From NCBI RefSeq assembly GCF_009811555.1, contig NZ_BLIN01000007.1, positions 1 to 64,000 of the forward strand: a stretch of DNA of 64,000 nt, given 5' to 3'. Below the pieces are notes generated by a model that was given only the letters and a program-made list of their open reading frames with translations, was not told the origin of the DNA and did no database searches. The DNA comes from Streptomyces caniferus. GTDB taxonomy: Bacteria; Actinomycetota; Actinomycetes; Streptomycetales; Streptomycetaceae. This document shows, in pieces, positions 17,766 through 25,534 of the stretch. Positions within the stretch are counted from its first letter, which is position 1, and each line of letters opens with the position of its first letter. The translations under genes and the position numbers were made by a program.

Positions 17766-18222
17766 CCCGTGCGGCCCGCTCGCAGATCACCGTTTTCGGG
17801 CAGGGGTGGGTAGCGAGAGGTCATGAATGTGTCCTTCGGGTGCAGTTCCGGCGTGCCGCGTGCGCTTGGAGTGGTGGAGGGGTGCGGCGGCCGGGGTGGG
17901 CGGTCGAGGTGGTGGTCGGCTTTGGCGAGTTGCCGCTCGCAGTGCCGGCCAGGAGGCGAGCTAGGGGTGCCGGGGCAGGGGGAACCTCCGTGAGGAAGGG
18001 TGGGGGATCAGCCAGCGGCGGTGTGCGCCGGGCAGTTCAAAAACAGTAGGCCCAGATTGGCAGTTGACCAAAAAGTCGACGTGAGGGGTCGGAATCCGAC
18101 CCCCCTGTGCGTCACTTCTTGGTCGTCGGCGAATTCGCCTCTACAGTTTTGGGACTCCCCTCGCCTCCCGCTTGCAGCCCTGGGTTTCTGTATGCCCAAT
18201 TTCGGCTCGCAGGGACTTGCAC
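17766..18222. promoter_or_regulatory. Divergent control region with 19-bp palindrome
   Basis: This 457-base stretch separates the leftward secretion operon from the rightward cargo operon and holds no supported gene. A perfect palindrome with one central base lies at 18085-18103 (GGGGTCGGA-A-TCCGACCCC), a likely protein-binding site. TTGACC at 18064-18069 could be a -35 hexamer, but no convincing -10 is at the right distance. Both divergent promoters are expected here. Confidence 0.5.
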
Positions 18223-19032
18223 GTGCGAAACGGGGAGGTATTCCACCTCAAGCTCCCACCCGAATCGGGGTTCTCTTTGCCCTTTTCCCTTCACCAGGGC
18301 GACGCTCTGAGCGTCCTCGCCGATCTTCCGGACGGCTGCGTCGACTCCGTCATCACCGACCCGCCGTACAACTCCGGCGGGCGCACGGCGAAGGAACGCA
18401 CCACCCGCAGCGCGAAGCAGAAGTACACATCCGCCGATGCCGGCCATGGCCTCGCCGACTTCACCGGCGAGAACATGGACCAGCGCAGTTACGGCTTCTG
18501 GCTGACGCAGATCATGACCGAGGCGCACCGGCTGACCAAGACGGGTGGCACCGCCCTGCTGTTCACCGACTGGCGCCAGCTCCCCGTCACAACAGATGCG
18601 ATCCAGGCGGCCGGGTGGCTGTGGCGGGGTGTGCTGGCCTGGCACAAGCCGCAGGCCAGGCCCCAGAAGGGGCGCTTCACCCAGAACTGCGAGTTCATCG
18701 TCTGGGCTAGCAACGGTCCCATCGACGCTTCCCGTAACCCGGTCTACCTGCCGGGGCTGTACTCAGCCTCGCAGCCGTCGGGCAAACAGCGCCAGCACAT
18801 CACGCAAAAGCCTGTCGAGGTGATGCGCGAACTGGTCAAGATCAGCCCCGAGGGCGGCACGGTGCTCGACTTCTGCGCCGGCTCCGGCTCCACGGGGGTG
18901 GCGGCCCTGCTGGAAGGCCGCGACTTCATCGGCGTAGAGAAGACGCAGCACTACGCCTCGATCGCGGCCGACCGTTTGACGGAGACAATCCGCACAACCC
19001 TCACCCAGGACGACGTGACGCTCACTGCCTGA
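18223..19032 (+). CDS. Beta-class site-specific DNA methyltransferase (orphan)
   Basis: The motif order is that of a beta-class amino-methyltransferase: DPPY at residues 46-49 from the GTG at 18223, then a target-recognition region, then DFCAGSGSTG near residue 220. It would transfer a methyl group from S-adenosylmethionine to an adenine or cytosine amino group. No restriction partner is nearby, so it may protect the element on entry to a new host. Alternative starts are the TTG at 18172 and the TTG at 18277; the latter would begin right before FSLHQGDAL, where family members often start. Confidence 0.85.
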   Translation: MRNGEVFHLKLPPESGFSLPFSLHQGDALSVLADLPDGCVDSVITDPPYNSGGRTAKERTTRSAKQKYTSADAGHGLADFTGENMDQRSYGFWLTQIMTEAHRLTKTGGTALLFTDWRQLPVTTDAIQAAGWLWRGVLAWHKPQARPQKGRFTQNCEFIVWASNGPIDASRNPVYLPGLYSASQPSGKQRQHITQKPVEVMRELVKISPEGGTVLDFCAGSGSTGVAALLEGRDFIGVEKTQHYASIAADRLTETIRTTLTQDDVTLTA

Positions 19033-19179
19033 CGCCACAACGGCACGACCTGCGGCGGAGTTTTACACCCTTCGCGGACCTGGCGGCACCCCATAGCCCT
19101 GCCGACAGTCCGAGGGCGGAATTGCTCACCACACTTCCCGCTTCCCCATTTCCACGGCTCGTAGGAGGCCATTCCTTTC

Positions 19180-19836
19180 ATGCCTGAATCCGTAGAACCC
19201 CCTGTCGACGGGGAGTTGGAACCGGTCCGCATTCCAGATGCCCAATTGGAGGGGATAGAGTCCAGCGTCCGACGGCTGATGGAGCAGTCGGCCCAGCAGG
19301 CCCAACAGCTCGATCACCTTTCCTCCACCCCGGCCGCCGGGGGCGCCTCTCCGTTCGCGGCGTTCGGCCTGCCGGCGCCCGGCGGTCCGGTCCCGGCAGC
19401 GCCGCCGGAGCCCCGTCCCATCCTGGAACTGGAGGGCGAGGCGTACGAGGACGAACTCGACGGCCTCTCGGACTGGGTGGATGACTTCCTCCTGCCCGCC
19501 TACGGGACGGAGGTCACCACGGCGACCCCCTGGTGTCTGCAGTGGCAGGAGCACACCGACGTCGTCGCTTGGCTTCATGCCCTGTGGCTTGCCTACCAGC
19601 AGCACAAGGACCCCGAAGCGGGCCCGTCCGGGATGCTCGTATGGCACCGGGACTTCCTGACCCACACCATCGCCGCGATCCGCTCGCCAGGCGGTCCGCT
19701 GTCGGCGTGCATGACCTCCCCGGACCGACCCGCGCACCGGGTGCTTCCCGGACCTCCGCCATCGGCGCGAGCCGAGAAGGCGACAGAGACCGAGCCGGAG
19801 CCATCCGCGTCCGGTGAGCACGAGCTGACGTCATGA
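19180..19836 (+). CDS. DUF4913-type protein
   Basis: A 218-residue protein. Residues 90-185 show the DUF4913 pattern: an acidic DWVDDFLLPAYG, then W-C-x-x-W (PWCLQW), a helix VVAWLHALWLAYQ, and SGMLVWHRDFLTHT ending at a Cys-Met. The N-terminal 80 residues are a coiled region rich in Gln (QSAQQAQQLDHL) and a proline-rich linker. DUF4913 proteins are common on actinobacterial plasmids and integrative elements; their role is unknown. The stop overlaps the start of the RelE-like gene (ATGA). Confidence 0.75.
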   Translation: MPESVEPPVDGELEPVRIPDAQLEGIESSVRRLMEQSAQQAQQLDHLSSTPAAGGASPFAAFGLPAPGGPVPAAPPEPRPILELEGEAYEDELDGLSDWVDDFLLPAYGTEVTTATPWCLQWQEHTDVVAWLHALWLAYQQHKDPEAGPSGMLVWHRDFLTHTIAAIRSPGGPLSACMTSPDRPAHRVLPGPPPSARAEKATETEPEPSASGEHELTS

Positions 19837-20306
19837 CCCGGGGGCAGCATCAGCCGGCCTTCGGCCTGAGCTTCGATCCTCGTGCCCTCACTGACCTCCT
19901 CCAAGCCCCCACCGACATCCGCGACCTCACCCTCGCGTACCTGCAAGAAGTGGTGAACGCGGAGCGATTCGGGCTCCGGCTCACGGGTGACTTGGAGGGC
20001 TACCGCAAACTTTTTATCGACTCCCGGAAGGACTGGCGCGTCGTCTACGGCCTCCGCCCGGCGCCCGAGACATCCACCTACCGACAGGAGATCCACGTCG
20101 TCGCTGTCCGGCCACGGGCCGGCAACGACGTCTACGACACCGTCGGACGCCGCCTGGGGATGACCAGTCGGCCGCTGAGCGCGCGCACCCACGCGGCCCG
20201 CTCCAGCTCCCCGCAGCTCACGACCCGCAGCCCGGCGCCCATGCCTTCCGCGGTACCGGGCCTGCCCCACCTCCCACAGGCACCCTCGCACCATCACGCC
20301 CGTTGA
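19833..20306 (+). CDS. RelE/ParE-fold protein with disordered tail
   Basis: Residues 20-110 fit the RelE/ParE toxin fold: two N-terminal helices (RDLTLAYLQEVVNAERF), then strands GLRLTGDLEGYRKLFI, DWRVVYGLRP and EIHVVAVRPR, and a final YDTVGRRLG helix. RelE-type toxins cleave ribosome-bound mRNA, while ParE types target gyrase; the subtype cannot be told here. A Ser/Pro-rich tail ending in HHHAR is added, which ordinary toxins lack. The overlapping upstream DUF4913 gene is the obvious candidate antitoxin or partner. Confidence 0.6.
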   Translation: MTRGQHQPAFGLSFDPRALTDLLQAPTDIRDLTLAYLQEVVNAERFGLRLTGDLEGYRKLFIDSRKDWRVVYGLRPAPETSTYRQEIHVVAVRPRAGNDVYDTVGRRLGMTSRPLSARTHAARSSSPQLTTRSPAPMPSAVPGLPHLPQAPSHHHAR

Positions 20307-20318
20307 ATACACGGAGCC

Positions 20319-21026
20319 TTGCCTATGCCTCCTGATCCCGCGCCGGTACCCGCCCGGCGCGCGGTCTCCCAGCTCGACCACCGCATCGAGTCCAGCACCG
20401 GCCACGACGTCGATGCCCTGCGAGCCCGTCGCGACCGCGGCGTTCTCGACGAGCTGCACGCCCGCCTGGTCGACCGGCACCGCGAACTGGCCCAGGCCGA
20501 GACCGCCGTGACCTTCTACCGCACCCACCTCCACCGCTTGACCAGCGGCGAGTTCCCGATCGATGGAGCCCTGTTCGAGCGCATCAAGAGAGCCGTGGAA
20601 CAGCTGGAGAACGCCGCCGACGAACGCGACGCCGCCGCTCCGCAGGTGATCGCTGCGCTTGAGCCGATCGAGTCCGCCGCCCGCACAGCGCCAGCGGCCA
20701 GGAGCGAACCGATCCCAGCCGCCGACCAGGCAGCGCTGCTGGCCATCATCGGCGGCGCCAAGCTCTACCAGCACCTCCACACCGGACGGATCTCGGCAAC
20801 TACTGCCGCCGGCATCCGCATCCCCTATCCCGAGCTGAAGCGGCTCGAATCGGCCGGGCTCATCTCACGGGACACCAGCCATCCCCTCCACGCCGGCCAG
20901 CCGCTCGCCCTGACCGAAGCCGGGCGCACCGCGCTGGTCTCCGTCCGCCGCATGCCGGCGACCGAGGCGGCCACGAGGATCACCCGGCCAGGAGCGTGGC
21001 CCACCACCTCAGCTCATCGGCGCTGA
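20319..21026 (+). CDS. Helical hairpin plus winged-helix protein
   Basis: The start is the TTG at 20319 or more likely the ATG at 20325, with a GGAG just before. The N-terminal 120 residues form an antiparallel helical hairpin (AQAETAVTFYRTHLHRL, then AVEQLENAADERDAA). The C-terminal part looks like a MarR-type winged helix (LYQHLHTGRIS, YPELKRLESAGLISRD, LALTEAGRTALV). The tail ends in TTSAHRR. The hairpin resembles those in the genes at 22786, 23250 and 23701. It is probably a DNA-binding regulator, with its target unknown. Confidence 0.5.
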   Translation: MPMPPDPAPVPARRAVSQLDHRIESSTGHDVDALRARRDRGVLDELHARLVDRHRELAQAETAVTFYRTHLHRLTSGEFPIDGALFERIKRAVEQLENAADERDAAAPQVIAALEPIESAARTAPAARSEPIPAADQAALLAIIGGAKLYQHLHTGRISATTAAGIRIPYPELKRLESAGLISRDTSHPLHAGQPLALTEAGRTALVSVRRMPATEAATRITRPGAWPTTSAHRR

Positions 21027-21054
21027 CCGCGCCGATTCCCCATCGAAAGGCTCC

Positions 21055-21810
21055 ATGTCAGCTGCCGAATCAAACCCGCCTGACGACCGAAGTCGGCACG
21101 TGCCTGAGCTGGATGCCCGGCTTGACGGCTTCGGGGCCGACGAGAAGACCACCCAGGACTATTACGGTCAGATCGCCCTGATCGAGGACCACCTCATCCC
21201 GCTCGGCGAGCACCACACTGCCGATGGCGTCCACAGCTTCTACGTCCTGCACGACTCCTCGGCCACCTGGGACGTACCAGGCCACCCCCAGTACGTCGCT
21301 CTTCACCTTCAACGCGACCTTGAGTCAAAGACGTTCCGCTTCGAGCGAGCTCTGCTGCCACTGCCCGCGATGGCGCAGTCGTGGCTGATCCACCGTGGCT
21401 GCCCGCCGCAGTCCATCGGGCTCAACCCGGAGCTGGGCCCGAAGCCCGCGGACGAGGCGACGCGGGCCCTGGAGCGACGGCTCATGACCGACGGAGACCG
21501 CTTCGCACTCGGGTACTCCTACACCTGCGACGACCCGGGCGACCCGGTCATCGTGGTGGCGCTGCGTGCCCTGGACGAGCAGGCCCCGTCCGAGTTCCGC
21601 GTCGTGGCCGAGGAACTCGATTCCAATGCGTGGACCTACAGCCTGCGCGAGGGCTTCTTCGACACGGTCGAAGAAGCCCTCCAGTGGTGCGACGACCGGC
21701 TCAGCGGCACGGCCGGACCGCTCCCACCCGTCAGGCCGGCCACGTCATTCGCCCGGACCGCTCCCGCACCGAAGGCGCCTGCTCCACGCCCGCCGGCCCG
21801 ATCACGATAA
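21055..21810 (+). CDS. Hypothetical cargo protein
   Basis: A 251-residue protein of mixed alpha/beta composition (ALIEDHLIPLGEHHT, YVALHLQRDLESKTFRFERALLPLP, PVIVVALRALD). The final 35 residues are proline-rich and end in RPPARSR. I recognise no family. The ATG at 21055 follows AAAGG, 29 bases after the preceding gene. It is the last gene before the second copy of the 51-bp element, so a transcript boundary may follow it. Confidence 0.5.
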   Translation: MSAAESNPPDDRSRHVPELDARLDGFGADEKTTQDYYGQIALIEDHLIPLGEHHTADGVHSFYVLHDSSATWDVPGHPQYVALHLQRDLESKTFRFERALLPLPAMAQSWLIHRGCPPQSIGLNPELGPKPADEATRALERRLMTDGDRFALGYSYTCDDPGDPVIVVALRALDEQAPSEFRVVAEELDSNAWTYSLREGFFDTVEEALQWCDDRLSGTAGPLPPVRPATSFARTAPAPKAPAPRPPARSR

Positions 21811-21835
21811 GCCTCAAAGCCACCGTGCGCGGCGA

Positions 21836-21886
21836 AACATAGCCGACGATCGCCGGTTGGCCAAACCGGCGATTCTCCGGACTCTT
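21836..21886 (+). promoter_or_regulatory. 51-bp element with palindrome (site 2)
   Basis: This is the second copy of the element at 3293-3343, in the opposite orientation on the map but the same orientation relative to transcription. The palindrome is at 21849-21873 (ATCGCCGGTT, GGCCA spacer, AACCGGCGAT). It lies 86-123 bases upstream of the first SH3 protein gene. The two copies would let one regulator control genes on both arms of the element. Confidence 0.6.
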
Positions 21887-21958
21887 ATATGGCCGCCGGG
21901 ACGACAGATCTGGCCGCCTCTCCACGAATTCCCCCTTCCCTAAGGAGGCTTATTTCGC

Positions 21959-22306
21959 ATGCGCTCAACCCGAATTGCGGTATCCGCCGCGATGCTCGGC
22001 GTTCTCGCCCTGCCGATTGCCTCGGCGGCGGTGGCTACGGCCGCCCCGGCTACCGCGGCGAGTAGTGCCCAGGTCGCCCGGCCGTGTGACCGGCCTGGCC
22101 CGTGGGTGATCGGTACGAAGGCCGTCACCATCCGCTCGAAGGCGTCGTCGAAGTCCTCCGCCGTCGGGATTCTGTACCGCGGCCACAAGTTCACCGTCCA
22201 CAAGACCCGCGGCAACTGGCACTACATCACCGACGCGAACACCGGTGAAAGGGGCTGGGTCTCCGGCACCTACGTCTACCGGCAGGTCTACATGTGCCTC
22301 GACTGA
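21959..22306 (+). CDS. Small secreted SH3-domain protein
   Basis: An AAGGAGG ribosome site precedes the ATG. Residues 1-34 are a signal peptide (ALPIASAAVATAAPATA). The mature part of about 80 residues is one bacterial SH3 domain: VTIRSKASSKSSAVGILYRGHKFTVHK, then W-H-Y-I-T and GERGWVSGTYV, with one Cys near each end that could pair. Such domains bind cell-wall material. A paralogue follows directly, so the pair arose by tandem duplication. Confidence 0.75.
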   Translation: MRSTRIAVSAAMLGVLALPIASAAVATAAPATAASSAQVARPCDRPGPWVIGTKAVTIRSKASSKSSAVGILYRGHKFTVHKTRGNWHYITDANTGERGWVSGTYVYRQVYMCLD

Positions 22307-22364
22307 TTTAGCCGCCTCCGCCTGCCCCACCTCTCTCCCTCCCTTCAACTGTTAGGAAGTCTCC

Positions 22365-22709
22365 TTGCGCCTTTCCCGCATTGCCGCTGCCGCAGCTGTG
22401 ACCGCGGCCATCGCCCTGCCCGCCGTCACCGCTCCGGCCGCCAACGCCGCAGCCCCGGCGTCTTTCGCTGCCTCTGCCTCGTGTGACAAGTCCGGGCCGT
22501 ACAAGGTCCACGCCAGCGCCGTGACCATCCGATCCAAGGCGTCGTCGAAGTCGACCGCCGTCGGGGTTCTCTACAAGAGCCACAAGTTCACCGTCCACAA
22601 GGTGACCAAGTCCGGCTGGTGGGTCTACATCACGGACAAGAAGACCGGCGTAAAGGGCTGGGTCTCCGGTGTCTACGTCTACCCGACCGTCTACACCTGC
22701 CTCCACTAA
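22365..22709 (+). CDS. Small secreted SH3-domain protein, tandem paralogue
   Basis: The start is a TTG after AGGAAG. The protein has a signal peptide (AIALPAVTAPAANA) and an SH3 domain very close to that of the upstream gene (VTIRSKASSKSTAVGVLYKSHKFTVHK; GWVSGVYVYPTVYTC). Both mature forms keep two Cys. The products may bind the wall during mating or coat the cell; there is no catalytic residue. Same strand, 58 bases after its paralogue. Confidence 0.75.
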   Translation: MRLSRIAAAAAVTAAIALPAVTAPAANAAAPASFAASASCDKSGPYKVHASAVTIRSKASSKSTAVGVLYKSHKFTVHKVTKSGWWVYITDKKTGVKGWVSGVYVYPTVYTCLH

Positions 22710-22785
22710 AAGGCCACACCACGCCGCGCCGTCAATGGCTATCGGCGACCTCTCACGGAACCGCCGCAGATGAAAGGAGTCCGTT

Positions 22786-23253
22786 GTGCTTGACGGCGTA
22801 GACGACGTCATGGGCGTCATCGCCGAGCATATCGAAGCCCGCTTCGATATGAACCTCGCGGAACTGCAGAAGGCTGTCACTGCGGCTCCGCACGCGAACC
22901 GTGAGGCCACAGAGATCGTCCGCTGGCACGGCATGCTCGCAGAGTCCCAGAAAGCACTGGAAAGGGCTGAGGACGAACTCGTTGCCGTGCTCGAAACCCA
23001 GCCGATTGAACTCGACGATCGAGCTATGGCAATGGCTCACCGAGTGAATATGGCCGTGACCGCGAGGAACGGGCGAGCCATGGTCGTGCAGTGGCTCCTC
23101 GACCCCACCGCGTACGGAAAGCAGGGCCTGGCCGCGGAACGGCTGGCCCGGCTCAGCCGCGGGGCCCGGCAAGGCCCGGCCGTGCAGACCAGCGCGCCAT
23201 TCCGGCCAGCGACTGCACCGGAACCGGCATCGCGACGAAGGTTCCTGCGGTGA
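22786..23253 (+). CDS. Helical hairpin protein, paralogue set member 1
   Basis: A 155-residue helical protein from a GTG with a strong AAAGGAG site. Two long helices (residues about 30-70 and 75-115; the second has HRVNMAVTARNGRAMVVQWLL) are followed by a basic, Pro/Ala-rich end (EPASRRRFLR). It resembles the next two genes and part of 20319-21026. The stop overlaps the GTG of the next gene. Function is unknown. Confidence 0.5.
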   Translation: MLDGVDDVMGVIAEHIEARFDMNLAELQKAVTAAPHANREATEIVRWHGMLAESQKALERAEDELVAVLETQPIELDDRAMAMAHRVNMAVTARNGRAMVVQWLLDPTAYGKQGLAAERLARLSRGARQGPAVQTSAPFRPATAPEPASRRRFLR

Positions 23254-23690
23254 GCGTCCGACTCAAGCCCAGCACCCTGGACGGCCGGCTGGAGCAGGTC
23301 TTCGACGCCGTCATCGCCGACCTGTACGCGACAGCCACCAGTCCGGACGCCCCCGCCGCGGTGACCCGCGCCATGGAGCTGCGTTCGTTCCTCGCCCTAG
23401 CCGAGGAACAGGTCATCCGTGTCCGCGACCGAGTCCACCACGCCATGGCGGCCGAGCGCGACATGGACGAGCTGTCCGCGGGTGACCTGCGGTTTGACGC
23501 GCAGTGGCTGGAGGCCGCGCTCGATGCCCGCAACGGCTACCGAGCCGCGCTTGATGACCTGCTGCGCACCATGCCGACTGCGGTCCAGCAACCCCGGCCC
23601 GTCCGCATGGCACAACCGGTGGCCACCACCACCCTCCCCACCGCCGCCCCGGCACCGCAGCGTGCCGGGGCGGCCCGGGCCCGACCGTGA
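23250..23690 (+). CDS. Helical hairpin protein, paralogue set member 2
   Basis: Translation most likely begins at the GTG at 23250, which overlaps the preceding stop (GTGA), giving 146 residues. Helices cover residues 8-110 (EEQVIRVRDRVHHAMAAERD, LEAALDARNGYRAALDDLL), then an Ala/Pro tail ending in GAARARP. Spacing and overlap indicate co-translation with both neighbours. Function is unknown. Confidence 0.5.
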   Translation: MSVRLKPSTLDGRLEQVFDAVIADLYATATSPDAPAAVTRAMELRSFLALAEEQVIRVRDRVHHAMAAERDMDELSAGDLRFDAQWLEAALDARNGYRAALDDLLRTMPTAVQQPRPVRMAQPVATTTLPTAAPAPQRAGAARARP

Positions 23691-23700
23691 AAGCCCCCGA

Positions 23701-24135
23701 TTGCCTGACCACATCACGTCACCCGAGATAGCCGGACAGATCCAGGACCTGTACGGCGCACCGCTGGCCGACCTGGAGGCATACAGCCAGGACCAGCCGC
23801 CCGGCATGCTCGCCGCCCTTCTCGGCATGCACTGCGACCTCGCCGTCGCCGAGCAGAGCATCACCGTCCACCGCGACCGCCTCGCCCAACTCGTCCACCC
23901 GGATCGGCAGATCGGCGGACCTGAGGTGTCGCACGTTCTCGACTGCGCCCGACGGCTCGCCGAAGCAGTCGCTGTGCGCGACCTCCAGGCCAAGACGGCT
24001 TTCGCCGTCCTCACGAGCCTCGGTCGCGTCACCCCGACCCCGGGGCGCGCCGCCTCACCCGAGCCGGCACCCGCCCCCGTGCCAGCCCTGCCCGCTTCCC
24101 CCGTCCCGGCCGCGAGCACTGCTCCAAGCCGCTGA
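23701..24135 (+). CDS. Helical hairpin protein, paralogue set member 3
   Basis: The start is the TTG at 23701 after GAAAG, giving 144 residues. The two helices (LAVAEQSITVHRDRLAQLV; CARRLAEAVAVRDLQAKTAF) match the pattern LAxAE...R...L...A...RD seen in 20319-21026. The tail is almost entirely Pro/Ala and ends in ASTAPSR. The three consecutive members suggest tandem duplication and divergence, perhaps to form a hetero-oligomer. Confidence 0.5.
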   Translation: MPDHITSPEIAGQIQDLYGAPLADLEAYSQDQPPGMLAALLGMHCDLAVAEQSITVHRDRLAQLVHPDRQIGGPEVSHVLDCARRLAEAVAVRDLQAKTAFAVLTSLGRVTPTPGRAASPEPAPAPVPALPASPVPAASTAPSR

Positions 24136-24173
24136 CCCACGGGCTCCGTTCACTCACCCAGGAAGTTCCTCCA

Positions 24174-25022
24174 TTGGCTACCACCGGTCTGCCCTCCGAC
24201 ACCGACGCCGATATCGCCCGCGTCTCCGAGGCCCTGGCCATGATCACTCCGCGATGGCACGTGCGGATCCTGCTGGCGCTGGGCCGTCCGCTGCGCTACA
24301 GCGAAGTCGCGGACAAGGTTGCCTGGCTACAAAACGGCCAGCTCCACCCCAAGCTTCAGACCCTGTGTGAAGCCGGCCTCGTCCAGCGCACCGAGCACAC
24401 CCCGCGGCACGTCACCTACGGCCACACCGATCGCGGCGCCGCCCTGCTGCCGGTACTGCCGCTGATCGTCACCTGGGCGGAGGAACATCTGGAGAAGGCA
24501 GACCGGCCCCTGCCCGCGATCGAGCAGATCGAGGACAGCCTCACCCTCCTCACCCGGCGCCACGCCGCCGCGATCCTGTGGGTACTGAAGTCCCGCGGGG
24601 AGGCCAGCGGTCGGGCCCTGGCCAGGACGGTCATGCCCGACAACGAATGGACCAACGTCTACCCGCCGCTGCGGCAGCTCGTGGCCGATGGCTTGGTCGA
24701 CAGCGCTGGCATCGGGAAGCCCTACCGCCTATCCGGTGCCGGCGACGCACTCGGGCCTGTCTTCGGCGCGCTATCCGCGTGGTCGGCCGGGCAGCCCCTC
24801 ACCCAGGCCGCCCGGCACCCGCTCTGGGGACGCCCCGACACCGCGCCCGCTCCAAAGACGTGGGTCAGCAACCAGTCGCGGCTACCAGCCCCCACCGCCA
24901 CGCCCGCACCCAGCACGAACGGCCAGATCTCCTCACTGACGTGGCAGCACCGCGACCTGTTCTCCCATGCCACACCCGCTCGCTCGGGGGCGGCACTCGC
25001 GGCGGGAGGTCCGCGCCGATGA
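24174..25022 (+). CDS. Regulator with two HxlR-type winged helices
   Basis: Residues 12-105 are an HxlR-like winged helix (ITPRWHVRILLALGRPLRYSEV, LQTLCEAGLVQR, GAALLPVLPLIVTWAEE). Residues 118-205 are a second, more divergent copy (LLTRRHAAAILWVLKSRGEASG, LRQLVADGLVDSAG, YRLSGAGDALGPVFGALSAW). Usual HxlR regulators have one domain and dimerise, so this is a fused pseudo-dimer. A long disordered tail ends in AAGGPRR. The start is a TTG. It probably regulates this cargo operon or the exporter two genes downstream. Confidence 0.65.
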   Translation: MATTGLPSDTDADIARVSEALAMITPRWHVRILLALGRPLRYSEVADKVAWLQNGQLHPKLQTLCEAGLVQRTEHTPRHVTYGHTDRGAALLPVLPLIVTWAEEHLEKADRPLPAIEQIEDSLTLLTRRHAAAILWVLKSRGEASGRALARTVMPDNEWTNVYPPLRQLVADGLVDSAGIGKPYRLSGAGDALGPVFGALSAWSAGQPLTQAARHPLWGRPDTAPAPKTWVSNQSRLPAPTATPAPSTNGQISSLTWQHRDLFSHATPARSGAALAAGGPRR

Positions 25023-25534
25023 ACAGCTCCCCCTCGACGGCCACCATGCCGGATGCCTGCTCGGCGCTTTCCTATCCGGCCCTGATCCGCCTGATCGCCG
25101 AGATCGACGACAACGGACCCATACCCCTGCGCCGACTGGCCGGCACCCTCGCTGATCTCTCCGAGTACCGCCTTCGCAGGGCCACCGATCTGGCCCGCGA
25201 CCTCGGCCTCGTCCACGTCCGGCCCGGAGGCCGCCTCGGACTGACCACATCCGGATCGGAGTTGGCGGACCTCTACGACGCGACAGCACGGTGGGCCCGC
25301 CGCCACGCCTATCCGAGCGCCGCCTCCGACTTCACCCACCGCATCCAGAGCACCCTCGCACTCCTGGCCGCGGCACCCGCCCTCACTGAGGAGCGCGGCC
25401 TCTGTGGTCCAACAGCCGACTCCCAGCTGACCGCTGACGCTCACGCCGACTTGACCGGGGCACGTGATCTGCTGGATCAGTGGCTGGCCTCGAACCAGGC
25501 CGTCCAGCTCGGCGCGTCCCAGTCCGTCGAGTGA
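25019..25534 (+). CDS. Winged-helix regulator
   Basis: A 171-residue protein whose ATG overlaps the previous stop. Residues 15-95 look like a winged helix (PALIRLIAEIDDNGPIPLRR, RATDLARDLGLVHV, LGLTTSGSELADLYDATARW), followed by a helical region. It overlaps the MFS exporter gene that follows (GTGA), so regulator and exporter are produced together, a common arrangement for drug-responsive export. The ligand is unknown. Confidence 0.6.
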   Translation: MNSSPSTATMPDACSALSYPALIRLIAEIDDNGPIPLRRLAGTLADLSEYRLRRATDLARDLGLVHVRPGGRLGLTTSGSELADLYDATARWARRHAYPSAASDFTHRIQSTLALLAAAPALTEERGLCGPTADSQLTADAHADLTGARDLLDQWLASNQAVQLGASQSVE

